35,187 nt of DNA from Aphelidium insulamus (lineage: Eukaryota; Aphelidiomycota; Aphelidea; Aphelidiaceae). The position numbers were made by a program, and so were the translations under genes. Positions 1 to 10,200 of the stretch are shown here, piece by piece; position 1 is the first letter of the stretch; each line of letters begins with the position of its first letter. The notes beneath the pieces are model-generated. The model had not been told where the DNA came from. It was given only the letters and a program-made list of their open reading frames with translations, and did not search any database. The stretch lies in NCBI GenBank assembly GCA_036784855.1, contig JAZDSV010000088.1, positions 1 through 35,187 on the forward strand, written 5' to 3'.

Positions 1-56
1 TTTATATTAATCGTGATTTAATCTGCACGCATGACGGGGTGACGCCCCATTTGCTT

Positions 57-66
57 GGCCAATCAC
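57..66 (+). promoter_or_regulatory. CCAAT box upstream of the SWEET gene
   Basis: GGCCAATCAC lies about 75 bp before the SWEET start codon. The same core (CCAATCA, or TGATTGG on the other strand) recurs 50-80 bp before four other start codons in the window. It is the known site of the heterotrimeric Hap/NF-Y factor; its use here is inferred. Confidence 0.45.
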
Positions 67-99
67 GAGTTCATGTCAGAATATTCAGGGGAAAGTTAA

Positions 100-102
<3 letters not shown>

Positions 103-134
<32 letters not shown>
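103..134. repeat. (CA)16 microsatellite in the SWEET 5' leader
   Basis: A pure CA run ends two bases before the ATG at 137. It would lie in the 5' leader or core promoter of the SWEET gene, so length variation could alter the leader directly. Confidence 0.9.
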
Positions 135-135
<1 letters not shown>

Positions 136-136
136 C

Positions 137-1120
137 ATGTCCTGGGCCGAGACAGTGCTGCCGTCACTGGGCGTATGCACCGCCACCCTGATATTCTTGT
201 CACCGCTGCCGGCAGTGCGCACACTGCACAAACAGCCCACCATACCGCCCCACCTGAACCCCATGCCGTACCCCATGATGTGCAATAATGCACTGGCGTG
301 GATTCTCTACTCATACCTGCGCCACGACACCTACATATTCCTGTCCAACATCTCTGGCTGGCTGCTAGGTGAGGTTTATATGGATGTGAATGTGTTTGTG
401 GGTACATACACTTGACTAATGACCACCAGGCATGGGCTACACAATGGTGGCATATGGCAAGTCGAGTGATTATACGCAGCAGTGGCGTATCGGCACCCTG
501 CTGCTGGGTGGCAATGCTGTGGCCCTCGTAGCCGCCTTCATTGCATTCACTATATACGGCGGTGATGAGAGTGGTGTCAACGTATGTGTGATTTGCCCTC
601 TCCCTCTATCTAGATACTTTTCTCTTAATACTTGATAGTTGGTATATTTTTACTCTCGCGGCATGATTATTACAACTTTCAATTTACATACATAGATATG
701 TATCTAACTGCATAGACAATGGGAGCGGCGTGCATACTGCTGCTGATAATGTTCTACACGTCGCCACTGTCTGAACTGGTGGCGGTGATACGGACACGCG
801 ACGCCTCCCCGTTCGACACGCGGCTGATGGCGGCATCTCTGCTAAATGCACTGCTATGGAGTGGGTACGGTGTGGCGATGGGTGACGCCTTTGTGGCCGG
901 GCCCAACATTGTCGGCGTGGCCATGACGGCGGTGCAGGTGGCGTGCAAGTGTGTGTTTGGTGGTGGCAACAAAGGCGGAGCAAGTCATGCCTATTCCAGC
1001 GCCGCGAGTCTGCACGTGAGCACGGATGATGCCGATATCGAGGCTGCCGTGCTTAATGATCTCGGTGACACAAAGTACTCGACAGCCAGTCATTCTCCGC
1101 AGCGGCGCAGTCCTCCCTGA
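137..1120 (+). CDS. SWEET-family (MtN3/saliva) sugar transporter
   Basis: Three exons (137-368, 430-581, 716-1120) give about 262 aa, the usual size for a eukaryotic SWEET. The joins are in frame: WLLG|MGYTM at the first and GVN|TMGAAC at the second. Exon 1 carries the first MtN3 repeat, with NPMPYPMM then ALAWILYSYL and D-x-YIFLSN, the family's conserved Pro/Asn and aromatic pattern. The second repeat in exon 3 has SPLSELVAVIRTRDASPFD, LLWSGYG and GPNIVG. Seven membrane helices (3+1+3) are expected, with a linker helix near GTLLLGGNAVALVAAFIAF. SWEETs are facilitative uniporters for mono- or disaccharides at the plasma membrane or internal membranes. The C-tail is polar and Ser/Ala-rich. The start is chosen because homology begins within a few residues of this Met. 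Substrate cannot be told from sequence. Confidence 0.9.
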
Positions 1121-1556
1121 TATATATAAAATGCGTAAATTCGATGAAGTACATTCAGTGCCGATTAGTTCTTGATTTCTAGTGATGGACATGTACGAAT
1201 GACTATACTGTAGAAATGTCCTTTTTGTATAGGCTCTGATATACAAACTCTAATAGATAGCGTCATAATCAAATCATCATAACAAATCATCATAAGAGCA
1301 AAAACGTCGATGTCACTAATGTAATGCAGCAGTGTGTGTCGCTGCAGTATTATCTGAGATAACTGCAACAACACCAATGCAGCAGATAAATTATCTATTG
1401 GGGGATAATATGACGTAACGTAGCGCAAATATCGCGAATAAGTTGCGCCATTGTTCTGCGCGTTGATTGAACAAATGTCACGCCATCGGTAGGTCAGCAC
1501 GGCCATAAAAGGAGCAAGTTTCCCCACCCTTCTTCTACACCACTCGTGACCGGAAA
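1121..1556. other. Intergenic, nothing recognised
   Basis: AT-rich spacer between the SWEET stop and the start of the COG0523 GTPase gene. It should hold the SWEET 3' end and the downstream promoter. Frames in it look random, and no RNA gene or repeat was recognised. Confidence 0.5.
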
Positions 1557-3341
1557 ATGGTGACAACGCGCAATGCTAGCAAAAAACTGCCGGGCAAGGT
1601 GATTCCAGTCACGTTGCTGTCGGGCTTTTTGGGGAGTGGGAAAACCACACTTTTACAGCATATTTTGCGCTCCAAGGACATTAAAATGCGTTGCGCGGTT
1701 ATCGTGAATGATATGGCAGCACTGAACATCGATGCCGACCTGGTTCGCCGCCACGGAGTTGTTCAGACGGAGGAAAAAGTAGTCCAAATGCAGAATGGAT
1801 GGTATGTTGTTGCCATTTGTCGTCTACCATTTTATTCTACTGTCAACATACATGATAATCATTAATGCAGGCAGCATTTGCTGCAACCTACGACAGGATC
1901 TGGTAGAAGAGATTGTGCGGCTGGGACGCGAAGATAAATATGATTATCTGATAATCGAAAGTACTGGAATATCGGAGCCAATGCAAGTTGCCGAGGCCTT
2001 TACCGCCGAGTTCGCCGACGCCCTAGTGAATGAAGACAGCAGCGACACAGATTCCAAGCCTCCCGTCAAGCTCGTTGAAGATGAATCGCTTGCAGTTATT
2101 CAGAGCGTTCTTGAGATGGGTGGCCTGCACTCTATTGCTCGCATCGATACCTGCGTAACGGTGGCAAGTAGTAAATTGCTGTGCATTGTGTACAATTGTA
2201 CCGACACCTGATGTGTGCCCAGGTGGACTGCATGAATTTTTTGGCCTCATTCAACACCGCCGACTTGTTGTCGGATAGACACGAGGTTGCGCAGGACGAT
2301 GAGCGGACTATAGCCGACCTCATGGTTGATCAAATCGAGTTCGCCAACGTCATTCTTATCAACAAGACAGACTTGGCCGACCCCGAAACCGTTCAGTGTG
2401 TGCGCGCAACCATCAAGAAACTCAACCCAGCTGCTCGACTGATCAACACGCAGCACTGCCAGTGCGACCCCGCCGATGTCATTGGGACCGCGCTGTTCAA
2501 TTTTGAAGAAGCGTCCGCCAGCGCCGGCTGGCTCCAGACTCTGCATCAACTGACGCGTGACAGTGTCAGCGGACGCATGACCATTGTAGGCGAAGCGGAT
2601 GAGTACGGAATCGGCAGTTTTGTGTACAGCGCACGGCGACCCTTCCATCCCGAGCGATTGCATGCCGCAGTCGCCGGAAAGTTTTTGGTCATTCAGGATG
2701 ACAACAATTCTGCGCCCGAGGGCATGGAAGACGGCCCGGCAAGCGGTGATACCGTGGACCCGAGTATGCAAGATCGGGCGAGCACCGCGGGTTTAGTGTC
2801 GGCAAAACGGGACTGTCCAGCATTCGGGCCGGTCCTTCGGTCGAAAGGATTTATCTGGCTGGCTAATAGGCCCTATGTGGGCGGCGAATGGTCACAAGCA
2901 GGATGCGTGTTGACAGTCACCGAAGGTTTGTACCCGCCATGTGGCAAGAATGAATATGAATTAATTAGTGGCATAGGTTCGCCGTGGTTCGCCGCGGTCA
3001 GTGAGAGCGAATGGCCTGCGGAAATAGCCGAATCAATTCGTAGTGACTTTTCTGGCGCCTGGGGCGACCGGCGGCAGGAAATCGTGTTCATCGGATGCGC
3101 AATGGACTGCAACCTGATATCCCGCACTCTCGATGACTGCCTGCTCAACGATGATGAATGGGCAAGTGTGGAACGTCTGATGACGGAACTCAAGGTGAAT
3201 GATCCCGATTATTCGGCAGAGGATGATGGCGCCACGCTAATGACAGAATTGCACTCCATGTTCCCCGCAGATCCGTGGACTGAATGGGGAGACGAATGGG
3301 AGTCGGATACGGATGAGGACACCGATGAAGAGGAACGCTAG
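1557..3341 (+). CDS. COG0523 GTPase metallochaperone (CobW/ZNG1-type, long form)
   Basis: Three exons (1557-1801, 1875-2163, 2223-3341) give about 550 aa. Residues 23-31 form the P-loop GFLGSGKTT. The spliced join of exons 1 and 2 rebuilds the hallmark metal-binding motif as NGCICCNLRQDL (Cys82, Cys84, Cys85). IIESTGISEP is the Walker B/switch segment, and NKTDL supplies guanine specificity. The C-terminal CobW_C domain has ARRPFHPERL, GFIWLANRP and QEIVFIGCAMD, and the last 30 residues are strongly acidic. Family members couple GTP hydrolysis to delivery of zinc or another metal to client enzymes. ZNG1 proper is about 400 aa, so this belongs to the longer CobW/YciC-like branch. The second intron is best read as GC-AG (GTG|GCAAGT), because this keeps the conserved VTVVD strand; a GT reading two codon positions upstream of GCAAGT loses one Val. 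The gene converges on the Ral gene 174 bp away. Confidence 0.9.
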
Positions 3342-3364
3342 ACACGCTAGACATACGCTAGACA
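3336..3364. repeat. Triplicated CGCTAGACA at the stop codon
   Basis: Three copies of CGCTAGACA (3336, 3345, 3356) follow each other closely. The first contains the TAG stop of the COG0523 gene, so the array begins in the last codons and continues into the 3' UTR. An AATAAA-like signal lies downstream near 3410. Confidence 0.7.
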
Positions 3365-3515
3365 TAGATCTCACGACGCTGCATAATATCTCGATGTATG
3401 TAGCATAATAAATCCGTGATATAAATACATTTGTGGAATGACTTGCAGCAGAAAATGTCTCTAATATGCGTCCAATATAACAGAGAGGAATGTATTATGA
3501 ATGACAAAGAGCCAG

Positions 3516-4315
3516 CTAGCTGATGATGCACTTTTTCTTGGCACCGGACGCGCTGGTCTTTGAAGACTTTTTCTGGGATGCGGCCTGTGCGGCAGATTTG
3601 CGCCGGCGTATCAACCGCAACAGGCGCACGTATGTCTCTTCAATGTTTAGCCGGGTCTTGGCCGAGGTCTCCAAGTACTCGCAGCCCCATTCGCTGGCAC
3701 GCGCCATCGCCTCCTCCTTCCTCACTTTGCGCAGCTCTGACAGATCGGCCTTGTTCCCCACCAATATGAATGGTATCTACAGTTATAGTATGTTAATGTT
3801 TGATATATATATATATATCTTATATCCTACCTGTTCATCGTCCAGAACGCGCAGGATCTGCTCCCGAAAGTCCTGGGTGTGGGCAAAACTCTCGTGCTCG
3901 CACAGGGAAAACACGCACAGGAACCCCTCTCCCGACCGGTAATAGTTATCCCGTATCTGCATATATAAAGGAATAAAGTGCAGGCCGGTAGTGACATCCA
4001 TCCACATGCACACCTACCGCAGCGTACTCTTCCTGCCCCGCCGTGTCCAGTATGTCAATCTGGCACTCGGTGTCGTCCACCGTCACCTTTTTGCGGTACG
4101 AGTCTACATGATATCAGTGTGTGTGTGTGCAAGGAGACGTCACAGAGATGTAGACACACGCCACGAAACGCACCGGCCTTGGTGGGGTCATACTCCTCCA
4201 CAAAGTCGCCGTACATGAACTGCAGTGTGATGGCCGACTTGCCCACACCGCCCGAGCCCACCATGATCACCTTATAGAGCGGGGTGTCGGACTTGCTTGG
4301 TTGCTTCTTGCCCAT
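3516..4315 (-). CDS. Ral-type small GTPase (Ras family)
   Basis: Four exons on the minus strand (4315-4174, 4103-4018, 3956-3831, 3776-3516) give 204 aa. The P-loop is GSGGVGKS (residues 20-27). Switch I reads YDPTKADSYRKK, very close to the Ral effector loop (YEPTKADSYRKK) and unlike Ras (YDPTIEDSY) or Rap. Switch II is [10 protein letters not shown]. The guanine-specificity motifs are NKAD and ETSAKT. A Lys/Ser-rich hypervariable tail ends in CIIS, a CAAX box that predicts farnesylation and membrane attachment. [15 protein letters not shown] is also typical of Ral. Ral acts in exocytosis through the exocyst; whether that holds here is inference. All three introns are GT-AG and 43-71 nt long. 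GT/TG-rich sequence precedes the start. Confidence 0.9.
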
Positions 4316-4529
4316 GCTGTGCGCGGCTCTGTGTGTCTGTGTGGGTGTCGGTGTGGGTGTGGAGTGTGTATATGATTGATTGTTGTATGATTAAGTGTAA
4401 TCTGAGGGTAAGCAGGACAATGTTCTCATGTACAACGGTCATATAAGAATGTAGAGTCCTCATATTATTACATTATATTCTATACATAATCTGGTATGAA
4501 TTTCTATTGGAGCATATATTTGATTGCCG

Positions 4530-5091
4530 TTAGAGCTCTGTCACATCATCTACTGCTTTCTTAGACATGCGAAGCTTCTTTGTGGCATATTGCCTCAGCA
4601 CTTTTGTAGCGTACTCATGCGCGTAATGGAATGCAGTTTCCCCTTTTGCGGTTGTCGCTTCCAAATTAATCTGGTACCGGCTGTGCGCCAATAATAAATT
4701 CAACCCGACACACCAATGTTCGCCAAGGCAGTCCGCAACCGCTACAAAGAACATGGGTTTGCCCTCATAACTATCATTCGGGTTTGCGTTAAAATTCAGA
4801 AGTAGCAGTAACCAATTTGTGGCATTTTGAAGCCAACCGCTTTTAGCCTGATCTGGATACGAACTCCTTGCAGCCAATCCAATCCGATGCAAAGCCCAGG
4901 CAATATTGTTCCAATAAAATCCGCGCTGTGGAATAATGGTGCTGTTCTCTTGTTGTCAACTCGAGCGGCGTGACGTGATCAAAAGTTGCTTCTGGTGATG
5001 CAATGAATATGTCCTCCATATTGGGATCCGCGCCGTAGCTCAGTAGCAGTTTTACAACTTCATCGCGACCCCTCGCAGCCGCCATTAACAT
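4530..5091 (-). pseudogene. Truncated, frameshifted ankyrin-repeat gene (copy 1)
   Basis: Two minus-strand frames make one protein related to the neighbour at 5322-6305. 5091-4843 holds an ankyrin repeat (AAARGRDEVVKLLLSYGADPN). The frame then changes near 4905-4925, and the second frame continues to 4530 with NWLLLLLNFNANPN and the tail VDDVTEL (the neighbour ends VDELTAH). No GT-AG intron fits the frame change, so a 1-2 nt indel or a base-call error is likely. The copy also lacks everything before the homologous Met-Leu of the neighbour: no signal peptide and no first helices. Its truncation point coincides with a 14-bp perfect inverted repeat. I read it as a 5'-truncated pseudogene made by duplication. 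Confidence 0.7.
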
Positions 5092-5122
5092 TGTGGCTAT
5101 AACCCTTTGTTATAGCCACAAT
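5090..5122. repeat. Perfect 14-bp inverted repeat with 5-nt loop
   Basis: Left arm ATTGTGGCTATAAC (5090-5103), loop CCTTT (5104-5108), right arm GTTATAGCCACAAT (5109-5122). The left arm begins inside the Met codon of the truncated ankyrin copy. In RNA this would form a strong hairpin; in DNA it resembles a fold-back junction. Confidence 0.9.
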
Positions 5123-5321
5123 TGTCCAGTACAGAATATGCGTCAAGAGTCAAAATCAGGCATTCCTTAATCATCACTACAAAGTTTTCGTAAAATTATC
5201 ACTGGTGATTTAGTTCAATTGTTTTGCACCTTGTTGGCTGTTCAGCAGTAGACAGGATAGTCATGATATGCGCAGTTGTTCCGCAGTTCATTAGTGATAA
5301 GTGTCTTTAGCGGTTTACTTC

Positions 5322-6305
5322 CTAGTGTGCAGTCAATTCATCAACTTGTACGACAGACATGCCACGCCTCTCCACGGCATATTGCCGCAGCAGTCCAGTA
5401 ACGTAAACACTAGCTTCGTTGAAGTTAGTCTGTCCTTCAGGGTTGAGCACTTCCAAATCAATCGGTTGCAGACTTTCCGCCAGTATTATCTCCAAGGTGA
5501 CACAGTTATTTTTCTCTACGCAGTCTGCAACGGCAGTCACAATAACGGGGCTGCCGTCATGAATGAAATTGGGGTCCGCATTAAAGCGCAAAAGTAAGCG
5601 TAGCCATTGCTTTGCATATTCGAGTTCCTTGCTCCAACTAAAGTATGAAATCCACTGTATAGCAGACGAAATCAGTTGCACTGCCCAGTGAAGCATCGGA
5701 GTACCAGATGCACCGGCCACCAACAAGATCTCCGCGGTAGAGTAATGACGGTTCTCTGCTGCCAGTTCGTGGTTTTTACTTTCGGTCCTAGTCCTAGTCC
5801 TGAAATAAATGCACCCTCTATGTTGGGGTCGGCGCCAAAGCGTAAGAGCAACTTGACCATGTCGTCGTAACCCCTGGCAGCAGCCATAAATAGCATGTAA
5901 GTGTATGTACTTCTTCCGGCGTGCATAATGGTATTAACCAACACCTTTGGGTTATCACATTCATCAAGCAATCGCTGCACCTCAGCGACGTTTCCACGGT
6001 AGCAATATTCCAGTAATTTGGACTTTCGCGTTTCGAAATCCTCGTCCATGTATTGGCGCCACTGTTGGACAGCTGCGTGCAGTGTTGCTTGGATGGTGTC
6101 TGCAACGCGCGCGGATACTCCGGGCTGGCCACGGTCTTGCTGGATACTTGACGGGTCCTCAGTCACCATTCCATAGTTCCGCGACTCACCTCGCCGTGAT
6201 CGGCCCAGCAGCGGTTGACGCTCGCCTTCATGATCACATGTTGCGTTTGTTTGAAGCGGCAATAAGGCCAGCAATAGCTATAAGCCAGGGCAGCGTGATT
6301 TTCAT
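5322..6305 (-). CDS. Secreted ankyrin-repeat protein, possibly decayed (copy 2)
   Basis: The main frame (from about 6274 to 5750) has a helical N-terminal domain (DEDFETRKSKLLEYCYRGN), ankyrin-like units (AEVQRLLDECDNP; FMAAARGYDDMVKLLLRFG) and then a different frame from about 5760 to 5322 with ENRHYSTAEILL, LRLLLRFNADPN and the tail VDELTAH. The two frames could be joined by a 56-nt intron (GAGG|GTGCAT...CTGGCAG), which keeps phase, or the gene is frameshifted. Upstream at 6305, in a third frame, ATG starts MKITLPWLIAIAGLIAAS, a classic signal peptide, which ends at a stop after 23 codons. A weak intron could connect it. Secretion is therefore likely for an intact ancestor. The function of the ankyrin unit is protein binding; the target is unknown. 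Confidence 0.55.
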
Positions 6306-7257
6306 GGAGGAAAACTTCACTATCAAGTGTGTAAAGTGAGCAAATTGTGCAGAAGGTGAAAATATGGCTAAGAGGGTTCAGGGGTTGGCCAAGGTTGGAG
6401 ATGTACAGCTGCTAACACATTTAAAATAATGCCGCTGTACATTACAGTCGCTGCCATGTATGCAGTTCTCGGCAATGCACTTTATTGTTCACCGTAATTA
6501 AGGTATAATGTGTATTTTTAAGAAGAGGCCATTTCACTGTAATGTTAACGATATTTACGCCACTGCGCTGCCTAGATTAGGTATATCTAGCCAATTTAAG
6601 TATTGCTTATCATACAATGCACAGCGCGACACATGTCCAACAAGCAGCACAGTTTAATGCTATGTTCCACAATATGCGATTGCCATAATAAATACTATTT
6701 AACGCATGTATGTTCAAGCAGCGCGCATATTATGAACAGTATTTAACAATATGTACTCATATGCAATACGCGAATGTGCAATACGATGTGTTGATGCGAG
6801 CTATAATGATATATGCATACTATATTATAAATATACATACTAAGCCGCAGGTGAGCTTCACAAAAAGTCACAAACACACGCGTTATTACCTTGCACCTTG
6901 AGCCCCAATATGAAACCGATGTGCGTGCGTCCGTCTGTCCGTGCGTGCGTCACGGTTATATTAAGGTAATAATAAGGTTTAATACCTGTTGATTATTTAT
7001 TGACAATTTATTTAATAATGAAGGCCAGGGCATGAAAACCAAGGTAAACACATGTTGATCATTGGCAACTTAATAAATACAGCCATAGAGCGTGTAACTC
7101 ATCAGTGGAACTGAGCGCCAGACGCGTAGTCTTCCAAGAGCCCCGCTCACTGTTACTCTATCAGTTCACGCCATGCCGATGCTGCAGTACACGGCATCAC
7201 GGCAGAAGTACTGCTTCACACGGCGAATATGTGAACATCAATCGCAGTGAATCAAGG
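6306..7257. other. Intergenic, AT-rich, no gene seen
   Basis: About 950 bp between divergent genes (ankyrin copy 2 and TAF2). Long AT-rich frames occur by chance. Short CGTG/CCGT tandem sequence lies at about 6922-6950, and AATAAA-like tracts are frequent. An ATG at 7105 is in frame with TAF2 and would add 51 residues, but those residues look non-conserved. Confidence 0.5.
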
Positions 7258-10200
7258 ATGCTGGACACGGCGGCGCCCACAATGACGGCTGATGGGCCCA
7301 CTGCGGCCGGGAATGCCTTGTCATCCACGGCGCCTGTCGCGGCATTCACCGTCAGCCATCAGCGCCTGGTGGTGGAGGTGGATCTGGGTCGGCGAGCGTT
7401 GCGGGTAGGCCATTCTGCTGGCGCTTAATGCCCCGACGCCTACTCATGTGTGCACTCCAACTGCCTGCAGGGATACACCGTGCTGTACATGGCGCCGGCC
7501 GTGGAGGCAGGTGATGCGGCTGGTAGTGGTGCTATGGTGGCACGCACCAGTATACACTTGCACTGCCGCCAGCTGTCCGTGGTGGGCGTCTCGTTGAATG
7601 GTCGCCCTGTCACCTACCGCCACGACGACATAATTGGAGATGGCTACGACGATGCGGATAAAGTGGATGCCATATCGCCCACAGTCGCTGCAATGGACGG
7701 TACAGAAGCAGGAGTAACGGCGGCGGCGGAAAAGTTGCGCACACATCAACGCGTATTAACCCGCACCGTGCAGTCCATGTACCGGCGACAGCGCAATGGT
7801 GATCTGCACATTGATGTGGCACCAGAGAGTCTGGCCCCTATTGCCAGGGACTTGGTGTCTCCCGATGCTACCATGGTGGAGCAGCCGGCCCATCCCGACC
7901 AGCAACTGCAGCATGAGCAACAGGAGCTGGCAGTTCGAGTGGACTTTATATTGATGGAGACGCAGTCCGGCGCGTACTTTGTGGACGGCGGTGGCGATAG
8001 TCTTCCACTATTCTACACTTGTGGCATTGAGGGACAGGCGCCGTGCTGGATGCCGTGCATTGACGACATTTCTGCGCGCCACTCCTGGGACATTGATGTG
8101 TCCGTTGTTGACGGTCGCCCGGATGTGGCATTCAACGACATTTCCATTGTGGCCAGTGGTCGGCAAGTCTTTCAGGCAGGTTTTGTTATGTCATTCGTTA
8201 TACTATGCTATCTCTTGTGCGTTAGTGTCAAATTCACACTCCATGTGTTAACTTATCTTTGCAGCGAGGTGGGGATAATTCCGTTCGAGGTCGCTTCACT
8301 GTGGCGGCGCCCATGCCTGCCAGTTCGATTGTGTTGGCTGCCGGTCCTCTGGCAAAGAAAACTCTGACAGGTTTCCCCACCGAGCAGAACCTGGATGGCT
8401 TTGCCTTTTGCCGGCCACACAATATTCCCCTGCTTTCACACAGCACCGATACAGTGTTCAAGGTAGATCATTGTTATTCTAAAAGAACTTTAATCTTAAC
8501 ATTGCAGATATTTGAATTCCTGTCGCAATATGTCGGCGTGTCATTTCCGTTTTCGTGCATTAAACTCGCGTTCCTGCCCAACTTGTGCCGACCAGTCATA
8601 TCTGGCTGTGCCGTCACGCTACTAGAGTATGTAATGTCTATATGTTGTTCTGCCGTTCAACTTAAATCCGGTAGCGACTCACTGCTGTACGATGAGACTG
8701 TTATTGACCAGGTGTACGAGACTCGGCTCCGTGTGGCCCAGGCACTGGCACTACAATGGTTTGGGGAGTATATCTTTCCGCGCACCTGGTAATGGCAATG
8801 CTACTTGTGTCTATACTGTGCTGATAGAGCAGGGCTGACCGCTGGCTCATCATTGGCATGGCGCACTATTTGGCCGCATTGTGTATGCGCAAGCTCTTTG
8901 GCAATAATGAGTACCGCTATCGTTTGCGCAAGGTTAGTTGAAAATGGTGTCAACAAGGACCCCCGAACCCCCCAAATCCTCTTTAGGACATGGAACGGGT
9001 GCAGGCCAGTGATCACGGCCAGCCACCGCTGTATCCCGCTGACCCGAACGAGTACACGGCGTTTGCCGATGCGACTCAGGATGATTTCGTGCGCCTGAAA
9101 GCGCCGCTAGTGGTGTACATGCTCGAAAAGTTTCTTGGCAAAAACAACATGCAAAAGGTGGTATTCATCTTAAATGTCTTCATTAACGTTCTAATTGATC
9201 GTAGGCAGTGAATAAAATATTCGTGGCCGCCATTTCGGGCGAGCTGACCAGCGGCCTGTCCACGCAGCACTGTTTGAAGATGTTCAAGAAGCTGTCGGGC
9301 AAGGATTTGACGGGTTTCGCGCAGCAGTGGATCTACGGCAGCGGCACCCCGCGGCTGGACTGTGTGTGCATATTCAACAAGAAGAAGGGCATTGTGGACC
9401 TGCGCATCACGCAAAACTACGCCAAAGATGACCAAATTGTCTCATCCAAGGCCAAGGAGGACACACTAGCATCCTCTGCGCGCTACATGGGCAACCTGAC
9501 TATACGGGTGCACGAGCCGGAAGGCACCTTCGACCACGTGGTGCTCATCGAAGAGCCTCAGCACCGGTTCGAGCTGCTGTACCACACGCGGTACAAGCGG
9601 CTGCGCTACAACAAGAAGGCTCAACTTATCGCGGCCAAGTTTGATGGCGGCGCCGCCGATGCAGACGGCAACAACGGCAATAGCAATAACAACAGCGCGC
9701 TGGAGCGACTGCGTCCGCCGCCCGGCACCGAGCTGGACGAGGAAATGTGCCAGACGGACCCGGAGCTGGTGCACGAACTGCGCAAATCCCTGCCGGCCGT
9801 GGGCGACGTGCAGAGTCCGACTGGCGGGCCGTCAGGTGGCGGCGGACAGCTGGCCGATCTGCCGGTCGGCTGGGTACGCGTCGACCCCGAGATGGAGACA
9901 CTGTGCCACATCACGTTCACGCAGTCGGAGCAGATGTGGCGCGAGCAGCTGTCCCGCGACAAGGACGTGGTGGCGCAGTACGAGGCCGTGCGGGCCATGC
10001 AGCGCCTGGAGTCGGTGCCGTGCTGCTGCCACCTGTTCCGCGTGCTGATGGACGTGCGGTGCTACTATGGGGTGCGGGTGGAGGCCGCGTACGCCATGGC
10101 CCGCGGCTACTCCACGCGGCACACGGAACACATTGGCATCCGGCAGCTGCTGCTCGCCTATCGCAAGAAATTCGCCACCATTCGCCAGCAGGCCAAATCG

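Noticed and set aside
5760-5815. Ultra-short 21-nt intron in ankyrin copy 2
   Set aside because: Its length is a multiple of three and does not resolve the frame change; a 56-nt intron or a frameshift fits better.
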